Assembly (NCBI GenBank): GCA_033558025.1
Contig: JAUCEF010000005.1
Span: forward strand, 4,712,001-4,776,000
DNA from: Phytophthora sp. 'mugwort'
Lineage: Eukaryota; Oomycota; Peronosporomycetes; Peronosporales; Peronosporaceae
Direction of reading: 5' to 3'
DNA length: 64,000 nucleotides
This document shows positions 1 to 11,849 of this stretch, in pieces. Each line of letters starts with the position of its first letter. Within the stretch, counting starts at the first letter, position 1. The notes beneath the pieces were generated by a model, which was not told the origin of the DNA, did no database searches, and saw only the letters and a list, made by a program, of their open reading frames with translations. Position numbers and translations under genes: made by a program.

Positions 1-939
1 GAAGGGTCACTCCATAAATAAAAAAGGTTGAAGGATGTAAGCTTAGCAAAGCTACCAGGTGCCATTAAAGTGAGGCCCGCCTTTTGCGAGCTTGTTCTCA
101 GACAGGCGCCTATGAAAAAAAAGATGGGCTATGAGGCTGTTGGAGTGGATTTGGCGTAAAAAACTGATGTTTTTTCTTTAGCGAAATGCTCACTTCTATT
201 TTCCAAATAGTGTACCCTGTTTTAGCCACACTTTAGACACCTCGTTGTTTATAAAAAATATTCTGAATTTTTTTCAACCCTAATCCGCATGATCTTAAAC
301 GGAAATTAAACTGATAATTGCTAAAGAAATCCTGTATTTTCTCTGGTACCTCTTATAGAGACTTTACGATAAAGTACCACTTATAGCAGTTTCATCATCA
401 ACAACTGCCAGAGCGTATCGGTAACAGTGGAGTCCATATAAACTCTACTGTTACCGAGGAAGTATGCCCATTTGCAGGGGCTGAGTGGATTTGCTCCCTT
501 CCATATTCCTATAGGATATTCAGGGTCCTTCATATGGGCACACGTCTTATAAAAAATGATACTCTCTTAAGTTTAAAGTAGGAGGTATAGGAAAGCCCCT
601 CTATTTTCTGATTGCTTATTGCCCTCATTAAGCGTTCTTTACAAACATGGCCTAGCCTAAAATTCCATCCTTTAAGGATATTGCCTAATTTGCTAGTTTG
701 TACGCCAACAATATTCATCTTATTTGGTTTTACACTTGGCATGTAGTAAACTTCACCTATGACCACTGCTGCAAACAGTAATTGAAAGCCTTTTCCTAAA
801 AAGAGCAAGAAGTCTTCTGACTTTGAGTGAAAGTGCCTGTATCCTTGCTAAACGATATAATATGCACTCAGTAAATTACTATCACACTTGCGGTCATACG
901 AAATGTCCGTTGATGCTAATGCACTCAAGCAGCAATGGC
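1..939. other. Gene-free AT-rich left flank
   Basis: No ORF here has recognisable protein similarity; the longest candidate (530-808, minus) has no motif I know. The stretch is AT-rich and holds one clear structure, the hairpin at 419-456. Its right edge runs into the C-terminal remnant of a hAT-like transposase that starts near 940. Confidence 0.6.
419..456. repeat. Inverted repeat, 15-bp arms, 8-nt loop
   Basis: Positions 419-433 pair with 442-456 with one mismatch in 15 (CGGTAACAGTGGAGT against its near-complement), separated by the 8-nt loop CCATATAA. It lies in gene-free DNA, so it may be the remains of a small inverted-repeat transposon or a recombination-derived palindrome. No function can be assigned. 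Confidence 0.8.
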
Positions 940-2573
940 CACTATTCCGTATTGATATGAATGAAGAGTGAAGAGGTCAGAGAATTAATAGTGCCAATAG
1001 TTTGCATTATATCTGAGCGTACTTCACACAACCGAACAGCTTTAACGGTGTACACATCCCACACGTCCCTGTTATACATTAGGCACATCAGCATTTCGAG
1101 CGTAGATGGATTCATTCGCTTTCGCAAGTCTGAGTAGGGGAAACTTTGCTACTGAGAAAATATATCGCGCTCGTTAGACGTTGGAGCAATGTACGAACGT
1201 CGACGTACATCGAGCGCTTGGAAACCTTGCGCTTCTTAAACGCCTGCTGTACGAACGACAGGTCAGCACGTGGAGCTGGCTGGGCATCTGCCTGGTCCAC
1301 ATGACGAAAGTCGACGCAGGCGACACGCTCGGCGGCGCTCAGCACCTCCTTTAGCTGTAGATTGACTTGACCACTCCTAAGGGCCGTGTTATTTACGATG
1401 GCAGTCGGCGAGGGGCGAGGCTCGAGCTGCGGATAGTGCTGAATAACTAGGTCGAATAAGCGGCGGGCGCCCGACAGCGTTAAGGTTAAGCACCGTAGCG
1501 TCTTGGTGACCCCCCTCGAAATCATCGAGCACCTTCAGAAGTGCACGAATCTTTCCAGACTCTTCAAAGCAATAGCGACTGAATTACAAACACAACAACG
1601 GTGCCAAGCCCCAGCGAGTTCAGCGCAGGCCCAAGTTTAGCATAGCGCTGAACCATAGCATGGGTACTAGGCCACCCGGTGTCGTTGTACATGAGAGGCC
1701 ACAGGTCCGTTACCCGACGAGGAATGGCGCGCCCCTCGATGGTTCGCAGCATGATCATCAGGACGTAAATTTGGACAGCAGTGTTTCTAGTCGGTTTGGT
1801 AGCCAAGTTGAACCTGTGTGAAACGCAAGCAACCACGAAGTGCACAGCGTCCCAGGGCCTGTTGTAGCGCGAGAGCGTGTCAGCAATCAGATCGAAAAGG
1901 CTTTGAGCCCCAAGGTCTTCCTTCGCGTCGAGACGGCAAAAGCCAGAAGTCGAAAGCGCCGAGTGTAACAGTCCGTGTCCTCGTATTAGTCGGAGCCGTC
2001 CTGAGCCAGGCTCCCGAAGCACATGTCGGGATCGTTGAACACGACGAAAATTTCGATGGAGTGGCGACCATTGATGGTGGATCCGTCGAGCACAATACCA
2101 AACGAGGGTGGGAGCCCTTCAGCAACCCTAACCTCGGCGGACTCGAGCACGCGCATCAGGTACAACTTCAATGTCTTTTTGCTGATCGGAGCGAGAAAAG
2201 CATTTTTCTCGTCATCTTACGCTCGACGAAATTCAGGGGAGACGGTCCACAAGGACCCATTGCACCACCGGAAGATGTCGGGCGTCGTCTCATCGATTAC
2301 GCATAGACGGAGCGCGTTGCGGTCATTGGCGGCTTGAACGTCGTCGTCAATGTAGGTTGGGTGGTAGGCGGGAGATGAGTTATCAGATTGGTATAACATG
2401 CGCTCTCTTGTAGGTTTCGAGCAAGTCGAGCACACGAAATAATCCCTCGACTTCTTGGCGAACATGAGGGTGCACACAATATTGTTGGTGGGAGGCTTGC
2501 TGTTCGACGACATTGCGGTGGAGGGTTGGGCTGAACAAACAGGTAAAAGGGTAGAAAATTGAGTTCTGATCAA
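940..2573 (-). pseudogene. Decayed BED-finger hAT-like transposase
   Basis: Reading right to left, pieces in several frames give a complete domain order. A BED-like zinc finger (CSTC near 2440, then a frame-shifted THL histidine region) is followed by the catalytic-domain opening LDGSTINGRHS (about 2090-2130, minus; usually DGW in this family). Next come LFDLIADTLSRYNRPWDAVH and ASHRFNLA-like segments (1564-2022), then an ARRLFDLVI/YPQL helix region (1112-1525), and finally the hAT C-terminal NPSTLEMLMCLMYNRDVWDV (about 1040-1110). At least four frameshifts break it and no single frame can make the protein. I assign the family from memory of Phytophthora BED/hAT proteins. No terminal inverted repeats or 8-bp target duplications were found by eye. 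Confidence 0.72.
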
Positions 2574-2839
2574 ATGAAAATCGAAGAGAATGGAGCCATG
2601 TCATTGGTTCAAATGTGAAGTTACGTAAATTTGAATACTATACGAAGCCTAAGTGAGGTGGAGAGTCTTAAAATCGACTGCTATCGTGGCTCTGATTGTT
2701 AGAAATCGAAGAAAAGGTAGGCGTGCGATTTATTTATTATACCATATTTAATATGATGTGAATTCATCGACACAATCATTTACAACTAAATAACTTACTT
2801 GAAGTAATAAATATTGTATATGCAATATATCTTACAGCC

Positions 2840-4384
2840 TTATTTTTTCTTACGGACCACTACACTCAAGTATCCTTTAGGGTTCAAAACACTCAGTTTT
2901 ATTGTTCCCTTAAGTGTGCTGTGTGAAACAGTACCGTTACCGTACGTGAAAATCTGGGTTTGGCCTGGCTGTAAGCTACCCTTAAGCCATCTTCTGTTCG
3001 GCGTTATAGCTCTGCCTGCACCCGTATCAACGACCACATATCAACGGTTAAAGTTATCATCTTTAAGAACCTCAAATAGGAAGCATGCTACTTACGTACC
3101 ACTTCTCCAATCCTCTCCATACTTTGTGGTGACTCAACCGGGGTCTGTGCCGATTTACTGTTGTCCTCAAAACCCTCATGGTGGGCTGGGTCCAAATCCT
3201 CGATGTCTTCTATTGCTTCGTCTTCAGCACACTCTTCAAGACCGGTCTTTACACTCGCATTTAGGCACTGCTTTCCCTAAGCCACACCGTCTTGATGATA
3301 TTAATCGCTGTTGTCTTGGCCCTTTAGCCTTCTTAGCACCCGGCGCAGTTTTCACGCCAGTCCTGTATAGGGGGCCACCTTCTCGGTTTGGGTCCCTGTT
3401 GGCTGCCATAATCGGGCCGTCATGCTTGAAGTGCCCAGTTTGAACGTAGTAAAAGCGTGCTGACCACCCTCTCACTTCCGCTGGGGTTTCTCTTCGTTCC
3501 TTGTTTCACCCGGACATTGTTGACGAGAATCACTTGGGTCTTATCCATAAGTCCCACTTCCTTCTTGGACTTATCACCAAGAATCTGGCGCAGCGCACCT
3601 TCTACTTTGTCAACGGTGAAGTCCTCTTGCTTCATTGATATTGAGGATGCTCAAAACTCATTTGGCAGCTGTGAGAGGACCTCGACGCCAAGCCACGGCT
3701 CTGCCACCATAACAATTCAGAGTCGTCTGGTTTACCTCGTTTCTCGCCTCTTTCAGTTACGCGAAGAGAGTCATTAAGTCGCGTTGCGCCAAGGACTGTG
3801 GGTCAACTTAGTCCAGGCCCTCGACAACTTAATGAGGCCCGCCACATCTCCTTGCCCGAAGTCCCCTTTTCGAGGAGCCGAATTACCTCACATGGGTCCA
3901 TTTTGAGGACACCACAGCCGGCAGCGTCGATAATAGAAAGAAATTCGGGAGAACCTGATTTAACAGGTTTTGTAGGTCTCCCCTCGCCATTGTCCAATGC
4001 ATGACGTCCTACCTCATTCCGAGCGCCAGAATTTTTCGGTGGTCGGTGATGGGGATTTATCAGGGCAACTTCGCAAGAAGTCTGCCATGAGTACCTTTGC
4101 CTATGGTCGCCTCTTCTCTAGCAGCTTTGTCTGTATTAATTGTCGAACTGGTCGACCTGAGACAGAAGTTTGTCAGTCCACACCGTGTCCAACTTTCCGC
4201 TGAACCTCTCGAGACCGCCGCCAGACTTAGCATCCGCGGTCGTAATACTTGAAATTGTTGTTGTTTGTCGCCGACAGTTTTGGAAGTGAGATGGCGTCAC
4301 ATGGTCATCTCTTCCGTCACCTCCTTCGAAATATTGTTTGCGACAGGCATGCTGACTTCTTTCTTTTTGATGGATGGCTTCCAC
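2840..4384 (-). pseudogene. Ty1/copia Gag-protease remnant
   Basis: On the minus strand, Gag pieces (FSGKLDTVWTDKL near 4160; KQEDFTVDKVEGALRQ near 3600) are followed by a zinc-knuckle region around 3430-3460 and then the aspartic protease active site VVDTGAGRAITPNRRWL near 3000-3037. The order Gag, knuckle, protease is that of copia elements. In the knuckle the histidine survives, but the three cysteine positions read Arg, Tyr and Gly, each one base away from Cys. Frameshifts separate the blocks. Nothing of integrase or reverse transcriptase follows, so this is a 5' fragment. The copia pol region at 12.9-16.0 kb is a different copy or a displaced half. The large plus-strand ORFs here are antisense shadows. 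Confidence 0.75.
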
Positions 4385-4803
4385 TAATAGGCGTTATTAA
4401 CCAGTTGTAACGCAGCCTACTTTACTTATTAGCCTATCAAGGTACTTCATTTACATGTTAATACACACTAATAGATATTTTGGCACAACATTGCAGAATC
4501 AAATTCTGGACTCCGACTGGCATTCTGAAAAACCATTTTGAGAATACAGATTCAGACTTATGGTACGCGGTACCATTTTCCTAGCCAATCGGATGCAAGT
4601 ATTTTGACCAGGGCCTAAAGGCGCATCAAGAAGTTCCACCCCTATTAATACGACAAATATCACTACAGAGAGGTTCTTGTAAAAAGTCAGCAATCCCCTC
4701 GATTATTATATATATTAACCGGACCATGGTTGGGTCACATCATAATGTGGCTCGTCAGCCCCATCAGACAAGAAAAAGAGACGGTCACAGCACAGCAGAG
4801 TGG
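4385..4803. other. Spacer between copia remnant and first family gene
   Basis: No protein-coding signal is recognisable. On the minus strand the sequence just upstream of the copia Gag contains ...GTTACAACTGGTTAATAAC, which could be a degraded LTR end plus primer-binding site. If so, the element's LTR reaches almost to the start of the gene at 4804 and may overlap its promoter. I could not define both LTR ends. Confidence 0.35.
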
Positions 4804-6339
4804 ATGGCGTTTTTACAGGATGAGGACGCTGCACGCGCCTTCGAGGCGGCTCTCCTGTTCTTGGATGAGTACCCGTTCCAAGACGTGGAGCACGCGTCGT
4901 TGGGCGCGCCTTCTCCTGTGTGGCAGAATTCCGAATTAAGCGCGGAGACTTTCCCAATCATGGGCCCGCAGCGTCCCGACGTGGACGACAAGATGCAGCG
5001 CAGAGCGCGCGCGAACGCCAAGAAGCGACTGCTGCGCAAGGCTGGACTGTACGATGACCCGAACCGGGCCAGGAAGGAGCGCAAGCTCGAGATGACGTTC
5101 CTGCGCCGCAAGTTCGACCAGCTACAACTGGAGCTCAAGACGCTGCAAGCTGCGCAAGGAAAGAATCAGAAGGAACAGGTCTATGCAGGGGGATGCTGGG
5201 AGAGGGCGCTAGTGGCACGACGTCCCAACCTGCAGGTGTCGAGTGCATGGAAGGAGGTGGCCAGTCGACAGAGAGAGCAGCGGGACAAGGCCGAGAAGGA
5301 AAACGTGCGGCTGAGACTTATCATGGAGCGACAGCACAAATTGGCCGCAGCGCTTGAGATGCTTGTGCAGGCGAGGACCAAGCAGCAGGTGCGAGACCAA
5401 CGTTGCTACTGTTGCTTTGGGGAGAGCTGATGATCCGATTGATTTTGATCGTTGCTAAGCAGATGGCGGAGTTTTCGGCCCTGTCGAATCCAAAGCTGGG
5501 ACGGTATTTCACAGGCCGGACTTTGGACTTCCGTGTCGATATCAACGACTTCAAAGGGCTGCTAGGAGAACTTGAGATGGCTCGACGTGAGGTTGGTGCG
5601 GTGTTCGCTGCCAACCGGTTGAACTTGACCGAGTCGAGTCATCACGGCGTGCAACTACGATCGAGCAAGGGTGGGGACGGGATGAATCTTGATGTATTTG
5701 CGAACAAGGCGATGCCTTTCAGTTTACGAGACACTGCCGAGGCGACCTGGGATCACTTTAAGGGTATGAAGAAGCACGGAGGCAACGGGAATCTCTACGA
5801 CAAGGCTGCAAAGGTGAGGCTCTTCAACAAAGCTAAGAGACATCCTAGGGGATGACGAGAGCTAACGTTATATCTGCTCTATGTCTCCCATCGATCAGAG
5901 TCTTGACACACCGTACACGGTTATAGAGGACTACGCAAAGGAACTTTTTGCGAACACAGCTCGTGCCGACGTGCGAGTAAAGCAAATTGTGCGACGCTAC
6001 GTGGAAGCCGACCGTGAGCTCGTCATCCTCGTTGCGAGTGTGTCGCCAGTTTCGATCGCGCACAAACCGCTTGCTGGACTGACCTTTAACTACCGGTGCT
6101 ACGCGCTCATCAAGCGCGCTGCCGCCGCTATCGAGGGTCAGGAGTTATCGCTGCTGCAGATGTGCACTCTTGCATCGCTCCAAAACGACGAGGGCCGGAC
6201 ATACGACCCTGCGTACGTGCGTGCGCTCAGCAACTTTGTGTTAAACAACACAGCGGGCAACATTAAGGCCGACCAGGAGCTCATTGAGAACACCCTGGTC
6301 GAGCAAATGCTCAACCAACGCGCGCAACTTTCCTGCTAG
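4804..6339 (+). CDS. M96-like bZIP-like/START-like protein, copy 1
   Basis: Predicted exons are 4804-5388, 5463-5813 and 5899-6339, all phase 0 with GT-AG introns of 74 and 85 nt, giving 458 residues. I chose the ATG at 4804 because MAFLQDED followed by FEAALLFLDEYPF aligns with the start of every paralogue; an in-frame upstream ATG at 4726 adds unconserved residues. Residues about 73-115 hold the conserved basic block (KKRLLRKAGLY, NRARKERK) and leucine heptads. A second basic coiled coil (RQREQRDKAEKENVRLRL) precedes intron 1. Exons 2 and 3 form the C-terminal domain (DHFKG; VRRYVEADRELVI). I judge that domain START-like from its layout and from memory of the oomycete M96 mating-specific family. 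A nuclear, possibly DNA-binding, role is inferred. Exon 2 begins with GRTLDFR, as in the copy at 58338, unlike the others. Confidence 0.82.
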
Positions 6340-6620
6340 ACCTGAAGTTGATTCAGCACAATACGGAGTACGATTCCGGACACGACGGAGTAGGAGTATC
6401 TGCTATGTGATCTGTTAGTCGCCCTTGCGAAAGTTAATGAAAGTAACTCGGGACGGTTTGTAATTTTAGCGGATGCACTTTCCTTGATGGTCACCATTAG
6501 TCTTTGATAACGAGTACCAGTAGTGCGCATAGAGGTCAAGCGCTGCAAATCATGGCATGACTCCATTATGTGATCGCGTCAGTAGGATTTCATAATTGGA
6601 GGTATTATAACCGGATAAGT
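6340..6620. other. Spacer between family copies 1 and 2
   Basis: About 280 bp with no ORF of note. It must contain the 3' end of copy 1 and the promoter of copy 2. CTCCATTATG near 6560 weakly resembles an oomycete initiator (YCAYTYY), but I do not call a promoter. Confidence 0.5.
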
Positions 6621-8186
6621 ATGGCGCTTTGCTCCGACGATGACCGAACGCTCGAGGCGGCGCTGTCTTTCATCGACGAGTTCCCGTTCGACGAGCGGGA
6701 GGATGGACGTCTCTCACCTGCGACTAAGACTCAGTCGCTGCCAGGAAACGAGGTGACGTTGGTGGCTCGAGGACCTTCGGCCATCATCTCCTCGTTGCCC
6801 AAGGGAGAAGACCTTACGACGTCGGTGCTGTCTGTTCCTCGGTGCATGGCGCCATTGCGGCTAGAGGACAAAAAGACCAACCGAGAGAAGGCGAACGAGC
6901 GGAAGAAGCTGCTACGCCAGACTGGAGTCTATGGAGACCCGAATCGAGCTAGAAACGCTCGTCGATTCGAAATCGCTTTCCTCAAGGACCAGATAGAAAG
7001 GTTGCAGGTCGAGTTACAGAATCTACAGGACCACAAGAGCCGCACGAGAGGGCAAGATGAAGCTCAGACGCCAACTGAAGGCGCACTGATCATAGCAGGG
7101 CAGATCCCGAGTATGTGGCAGGCCATTGCAGTTAGTCAGAGAAAGCGACGGGTAGGATCTGAGCTGGAGAATGTGCGGCTCAAGCTCATCGTGGATCGGC
7201 AGAGGAAGGTGGCAAATACTCTTCAGAGCTTGCTGCAAAAGCGAGCGACTCAATTAGTAAGATGTCGGAACATTGCTTGGGATTTAGGCACAATTGAGTT
7301 AACCTTCTTGCCTTTTTGTTGTTGTTATCTACAGGTTAAAGAATGTACCGCCTTCATGGATATGAGCGCCCTAAAGCCTCATATTGTCCATGTGCTCGAT
7401 TTCCGAGGAAATATCACGGACTTTGAAGCTCTCTTCCGACTGAATGAAGCGGCCTACCACGAAGTGGACGCCATTTTTGCAGATAATGGTCTCGCCGACA
7501 TGGTCATTTCCCCCAATGACGTTCATATTCGAGAAGGCGTCGGTGGCAAGTATCTCGAGCTGTTTGCGAACAAGATACTGCCATTTCGCCTCAGTGACGT
7601 GACAGAGGCGGCGTGGGACCATTTCAAAGGCATCAAAAAGCATGCAAGCAACGGCAATATCTACGAGAAAGCGGCAAAGGTAAGAGGCATTAACGACAAT
7701 CGCTGTCCTAGCTGGGACTTTGTGTGCTCTAACATTGTTGACTTTGTCGATTTGCACCTGTAGAATCTCGACGAGCCCTTCACGATCATCGAGGACTTCA
7801 CGAAAGAGCTGTATTCCAACAGTTCTCGGGCGGATATTAAGGTCAAACAAGTGGTGCGACGTTACGTCGAGACGGACCGGGACGTCGTGATCTGGATTTC
7901 GCACGTGTCGCCCACGGAGATCAAACACAAAATGCTTCGAGGGCTGACGTACCATCTTCGAGGCTACGCACTCACAAAGCGCTCACCAGCTTCGACGCCC
8001 CAGCACGAGCTATCGCAGCTGCAGTTCTGCTCGCTCATTTCTCTCGACCACGAGCCTGGCACGGGGTGTGATCCTGCGAACGCGCGAATGCTCATTAACT
8101 TCTTGATTGGCAACACTGTGCAGAATATTAGGAACCACCAGGAGCGTATTGAAAGCGCGCTGGTAGATCGAGTACTTAAGCACTGA
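6621..8186 (+). CDS. M96-like bZIP-like/START-like protein, copy 2
   Basis: Exons 6621-7256, 7335-7679 and 7764-8186 give 467 residues. Both introns (78 and 84 nt) are multiples of three without internal stops until the end of intron 2, so a naive ORF reads straight through them; homology to the other copies places the splice sites. The start MALCSDDDRTLEAALSFIDE matches the family. Residues about 94-136 carry ERKKLLRQTGVYGDPNRARN and the short zipper (LKDQIERLQVELQNL). The second coiled coil ends at QKRATQL, where intron 1 falls. Exon 2 has exactly 345 nt, the commonest length in the family, and exon 3 opens NLDEPFTIIEDF. It ends 185 bp before copy 3. Predicted soluble; no signal peptide or membrane segment seen. 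Confidence 0.84.
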
Positions 8187-8271
8187 CAGATTATAACCAA
8201 TTTCCAGTATCATTGCATTGCTGCTTGGAGGTGAGCAGCAAATCCTGCTTGTGCTATCAGGACATCTTGGC

Positions 8272-8311
8272 CTTTGTCACGTGGACATGCGAACATGCCT
8301 TTGTGACAAAG
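8272..8311. promoter_or_regulatory. Inverted repeat with CACGTG core upstream of copy 3
   Basis: CTTTGTCAC at 8272-8280 is repeated as its exact reverse complement GTGACAAAG at 8303-8311. The left arm runs into CACGTG (8278-8283), the palindromic ACGT-core hexamer that bZIP and bHLH proteins often bind in other eukaryotes. The pair sits 60-100 bp before the ATG of copy 3. An operator-like role, possibly binding a protein of this same family, is only inference. Confidence 0.4.
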
Positions 8312-8371
8312 TCTGGAGAGAGAGCTCCTCGCGTGGCCAGTGACCGGCTCAGTGACGCTTAATCAACAACG

Positions 8372-10042
8372 ATGGCGTTGCTCCAAGGAGATGACGACGA
8401 GAAAGTGCTCGAGGCGACCATGTCCTTTATCGACGAGTTTTCTTTCGACGAGCCGACGATAGCGGAGGCCATGCCCACGGTGAAGGTGACGGCGCTAACA
8501 CAGCAGACGTATCGCTACAGGCGCGTGGCGGCGATGCCTCAAGAAGCGCAAGCAATCACTAACTCGATGAAGGTCATGGAAGTACTACGAGATGATGGCG
8601 GCCATGCGACGAAATTAGCGCGATGCAAAGTGCCATCGATTCTCAATCTGGACACGACCGGGTTAACGAAGCGGGAAAAGATTCTAGCGAGGAATGCGAG
8701 GAAGAAACTCCTGCGCAAAGCTGGAATCTACGGGGACTCGAACCGTGTGCGCAATGAACGTAAGCTGGAGATCGCCTACCTCCGCGATCGGATCGAGAAA
8801 CTTGAGCTCAATCTGCAAACTCTGCAAACGCATAAGAGTGGACAAGTGGAGAATGGAGCAGGACGCTTCCACCAGCAGAATTCTACCCAACGATTAAGTT
8901 CGAACGCGCTGACTGTGATGACCTCCAACTCGCAGCTATCAAGCGTATGGCAGGAGATCGCGGATCGTCAACAACGTCGCCGTAAAGAGGCAGAACGCGA
9001 GAATATTCACTTGAAACTCGTGATGGAACGCCAGAGGAAAGTTGCGAACACGTTGAGCAATTTGCTGCAGAAGCGGGCGAGTCAACTGGTACAGAGCTCG
9101 TCTTCCTATCTCAAAGGTTAAGGCGAAGATGCCAGTGCTATGTCGTCACTAACTGTTGTGTTGTTGGTCGTGTTTCGATAGGCAACGGATTGTTCCTGCT
9201 TCTCGAGTTTAAACTGTCCGAAACACCAAATTGTGCACGTGCTGGATTACCGTGGCGATATCAGCTCGTTCCAAGGACTCTTCCGCCACCTTGAAACTGC
9301 GTACCGGGACGTCGATGCCGTATTCACCGCCAACGGTCTGTCAGACATGGTTATCACTCCTAGTGACGTTCACATACGCGAAGGCGTCGGTGGGAAGTTC
9401 CTCGAAGTGTTTTCAAACAAGGTGCTGCCGTTCCCGTTACCAGATGCGACTGAAGCTGCATGGGACCATTTTAAAGGAACTGAGAAGCATATGGGCAATG
9501 GAAGTCTCTACGAGAAGGCGAAGAAGGTGGGCTATAGCGGCGAATGTGTGGCTGTGTTACCAATTAATATTGTCATTTCTAACCTGGTGCTAATTGGGGA
9601 TGAACAGGACCTGGACGAGCCCTTCACAGTTATCGAGGAGTTCACGAAGGAGGTGTATTCAAATAGCTCTCGAGCAGATGTCAAGATGAAGCAAGTGGTG
9701 CGCCGCTTTGTCGAACCAGATCGCGATATCGTCATCTGGGTCGCGAGTGTAGCGCCAACAGAGATCAAGCATAAAATGCTTCAGGGCTTGACGTATCACC
9801 TTCGAGGCTACGCACTCACAAAGCGTTCCGCCGCTTCGACACCTTCGCAAGAGTTATCGCAGCTACAGTTCTGCTACTTAATCTCTCTCGACCAAGACAT
9901 CGCGACGAGATACGGCCCCGATAACATGCGAGCCCTGACCAACTTCCTCGTTGTCAACACAGCGCAGAATATGCGAGTGCATCAAAGTGGCATTGAGAAC
10001 CGCCTCATCGACCAAGCTCTTAGGCGACAAATGACTTGCTGA
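8372..10042 (+). CDS. M96-like bZIP-like/START-like protein, copy 3
   Basis: Exons 8372-9088, 9182-9526 and 9608-10042 give about 498 residues, the longest of the three-exon copies because of a longer linker after the acidic N-terminus. The start MALLQGDDDEKVLEATMSFIDEF matches the family. The basic block (RNARKKLLRKAGIYGDSNRV) and the heptads L-x6-L-x6-L (LRDRIEKLELNLQTL) are well conserved. The second coil RRKEAERENIHLKLVMERQ precedes QKRASQL and intron 1 (93 nt). Exon 2 is 345 nt and runs from ATDCS to YEKAKK. Exon 3 starts DLDEPFTVIEEF and ends IDQALRRQMTC. Frame, splice sites and lengths are all intact, so it is probably functional. Confidence 0.85.
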
Positions 10043-10249
10043 TCCAACTGCTAAAGGTAATATTGGCTTCACGAGCGTGTTTTTTCTCGGTTACCGATTC
10101 CCTTTGGCAAAGAATTGCATCGGAACGACTACTACAGATGATATTCATGCTGCCTGGACGAAGAGGATATTGGATGAGTCCTCGTGATGACATTGCCTGC
10201 TTGGAGAGGAGAAGTTTCTTCCCACGCTGCAGATTGAAGCAACCAGCTC

Positions 10250-10825
10250 CGTTAGAGTTCGTCAACCTCGTTTGAAGATAAAGCGTCCAGACAGGCAAGA
10301 CTTTGCAATCAAAGAGAAGAAACTTCAGCTGGATTTCCAGGTTTTGCAGACTCAGCGAGTGGAGAAGAAAGATGACAATGAGGTGAAGGCGCGCTAGCAC
10401 CGATGATCTGTGCCCCTCAGGTATCCAGTACTTTTAAATTGCTTTTTTGCAGTGTCGGTGACGCAATGAGGTCGAGAGCGAGAACGCATGCTTAAAACTT
10501 GCCAACGATCTAAAAAAAAAAATTGCCATATTAAATTATTCAGCGAGTTGATCTGATGGGTGCTTTTTTCGTTGTATGCCTTTGTTTTGGTGCAGTCGCC
10601 GTCGCGGTCTTCGTGAAGTATATACAAATGCACTCCGTAGAACAAGTAGCACAAAGTGGAGATATCGTCGACAGGATCGCACTGCAGTTTTGCTCGCTGA
10701 TCTCCTAGCTCATGCAATGATCACGAAAGCATTCATGCAGTCCTGAACTGCTCATCATCAACACTGGGCAAAAGGATGAGGAGAACATCCTCATCTATGG
10801 CAACACAATCCTTGAAAAATAAATG
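10250..10825 (+). pseudogene. Collapsed M96-like copy
   Basis: Fragments of the family occur in order directly after copy 3. EKKLQLDFQVLQTQ (about 10315-10360) matches the leucine-zipper segment. EVESENACLKLAND (about 10470-10510) matches the second coil. LQFCSLIS followed by a stop (about 10683-10708) and LLIINTGQK...ENILIYGNTILEK (about 10750-10822) match the C-terminal end. The acidic N-terminus and most of exons 2-3 are missing, so large internal deletions have occurred. It spans under 600 bp, against roughly 1,600 bp for an intact copy, and is clearly dead. Confidence 0.7.
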
Positions 10826-11099
10826 CAAAATAGTGCAATACAAGAAATAGTTTGGATTTTCAATAAAAAGCTTTATTATTGGGCAAGCCAGCCTTCGGTG
10901 CATTAAGATATTGGCCCAATTATTGACAATAAATATGGCAAAATCGTCCTCCACTGATGGATGACATCAGAAATGGGCTTCTGCACACACAATTGTCGTG
11001 TCTACAGCTCACCCCTAGATCCTTCAAACCTCCACTATCGAGCATTCACCAGCTCATTACAACATTTTCCTCGAACTACGATGGTCTCCAACAAGCTCC

Positions 11100-11655
11100 T
11101 CTGCGCCTTCTTCTTGCACCTTTCGGCCAAGACATGTTTCGCTGCAACCTCTGTGGTCGGGATCGGAAACAGGTGGCTAGGCCTGGATACTCGAACCTCC
11201 TCGCGCATCTGGATGAGAAGCACGACAGTTGCGAAACCCAGTACGTACCGTACCTGAGCAACTCTAACCGGCCGCTGCAAATCTTTTGGGTTTGTGTCAG
11301 AAGATAGCCAGCCATCTGTTTCAGTGCATACAATGTTTCTCACTCGAGTCATGAGCAAGTTGCGGCCTGTCACGGTCAAGTCAGGCAAAAAAATGCATGG
11401 AGGGCATCGCGATCAACGTCGAACAGGAGCTTGAGAAGGAGTTCGGAATGCTCGTTGGTTCTTATGCTCGACGGCTGGACGCATGCCGGAGTGCATTACG
11501 AGGGAGTACTATCTACACTGGCAAATCTACACAGAAACCTAAACTGTACTGTGTGCACCGTGAGCACCGCACGCACTGTAGAATTGATGCACACCACCCA
11601 TTTTTGGCCCAGTCGTAATTACGACGTGGCACCAAGTGCTCCACACTTGGGCTGA
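11100..11655 (+). pseudogene. BED-finger hAT-like transposase fragment
   Basis: MFRCNLCGRDRKQ followed by NLLAHLDEKH (11134-11225) is a BED/C2H2-type finger with both cysteines and the HxxxxH pair visible. In other frames come SHLFQCIQCFSLES (about 11310-11350), CMEGIAINVEQELEKEFGM (about 11395-11450) and LDGWTHAGVHYEG (about 11465-11507), the standard opening of the hAT catalytic domain in Phytophthora BED proteins. Two or more frameshifts are needed and the element stops soon after, so it is 3' truncated. It differs in sequence from the copies at 0.9-2.6 and 27.7-30.3 kb. Confidence 0.65.
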
Positions 11656-11849
11656 TCAATTTTCAGCCAATCGAAATGGCACGCGATACCTGCCCCCCCC
11701 CACGCCCACCACCCACCACCCACGCCTTAGCCACTCACTTTCGAACCTATCTACTACGAACAACAGCACCGCCACTAACCACCCCTGCAAGATGAATTCC
11801 GGCCACGCTCGCCGCTCCAACCTCCCTTGGTAGCTTATCGCGTTAGCGA

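Noticed and set aside
2814..3443. 209-residue plus-strand ORF
   Set aside because: It is antisense to the copia Gag-protease remnant, whose motifs (VDTGAGRAITPNRRW) are on the minus strand; the plus translation shows no domain.
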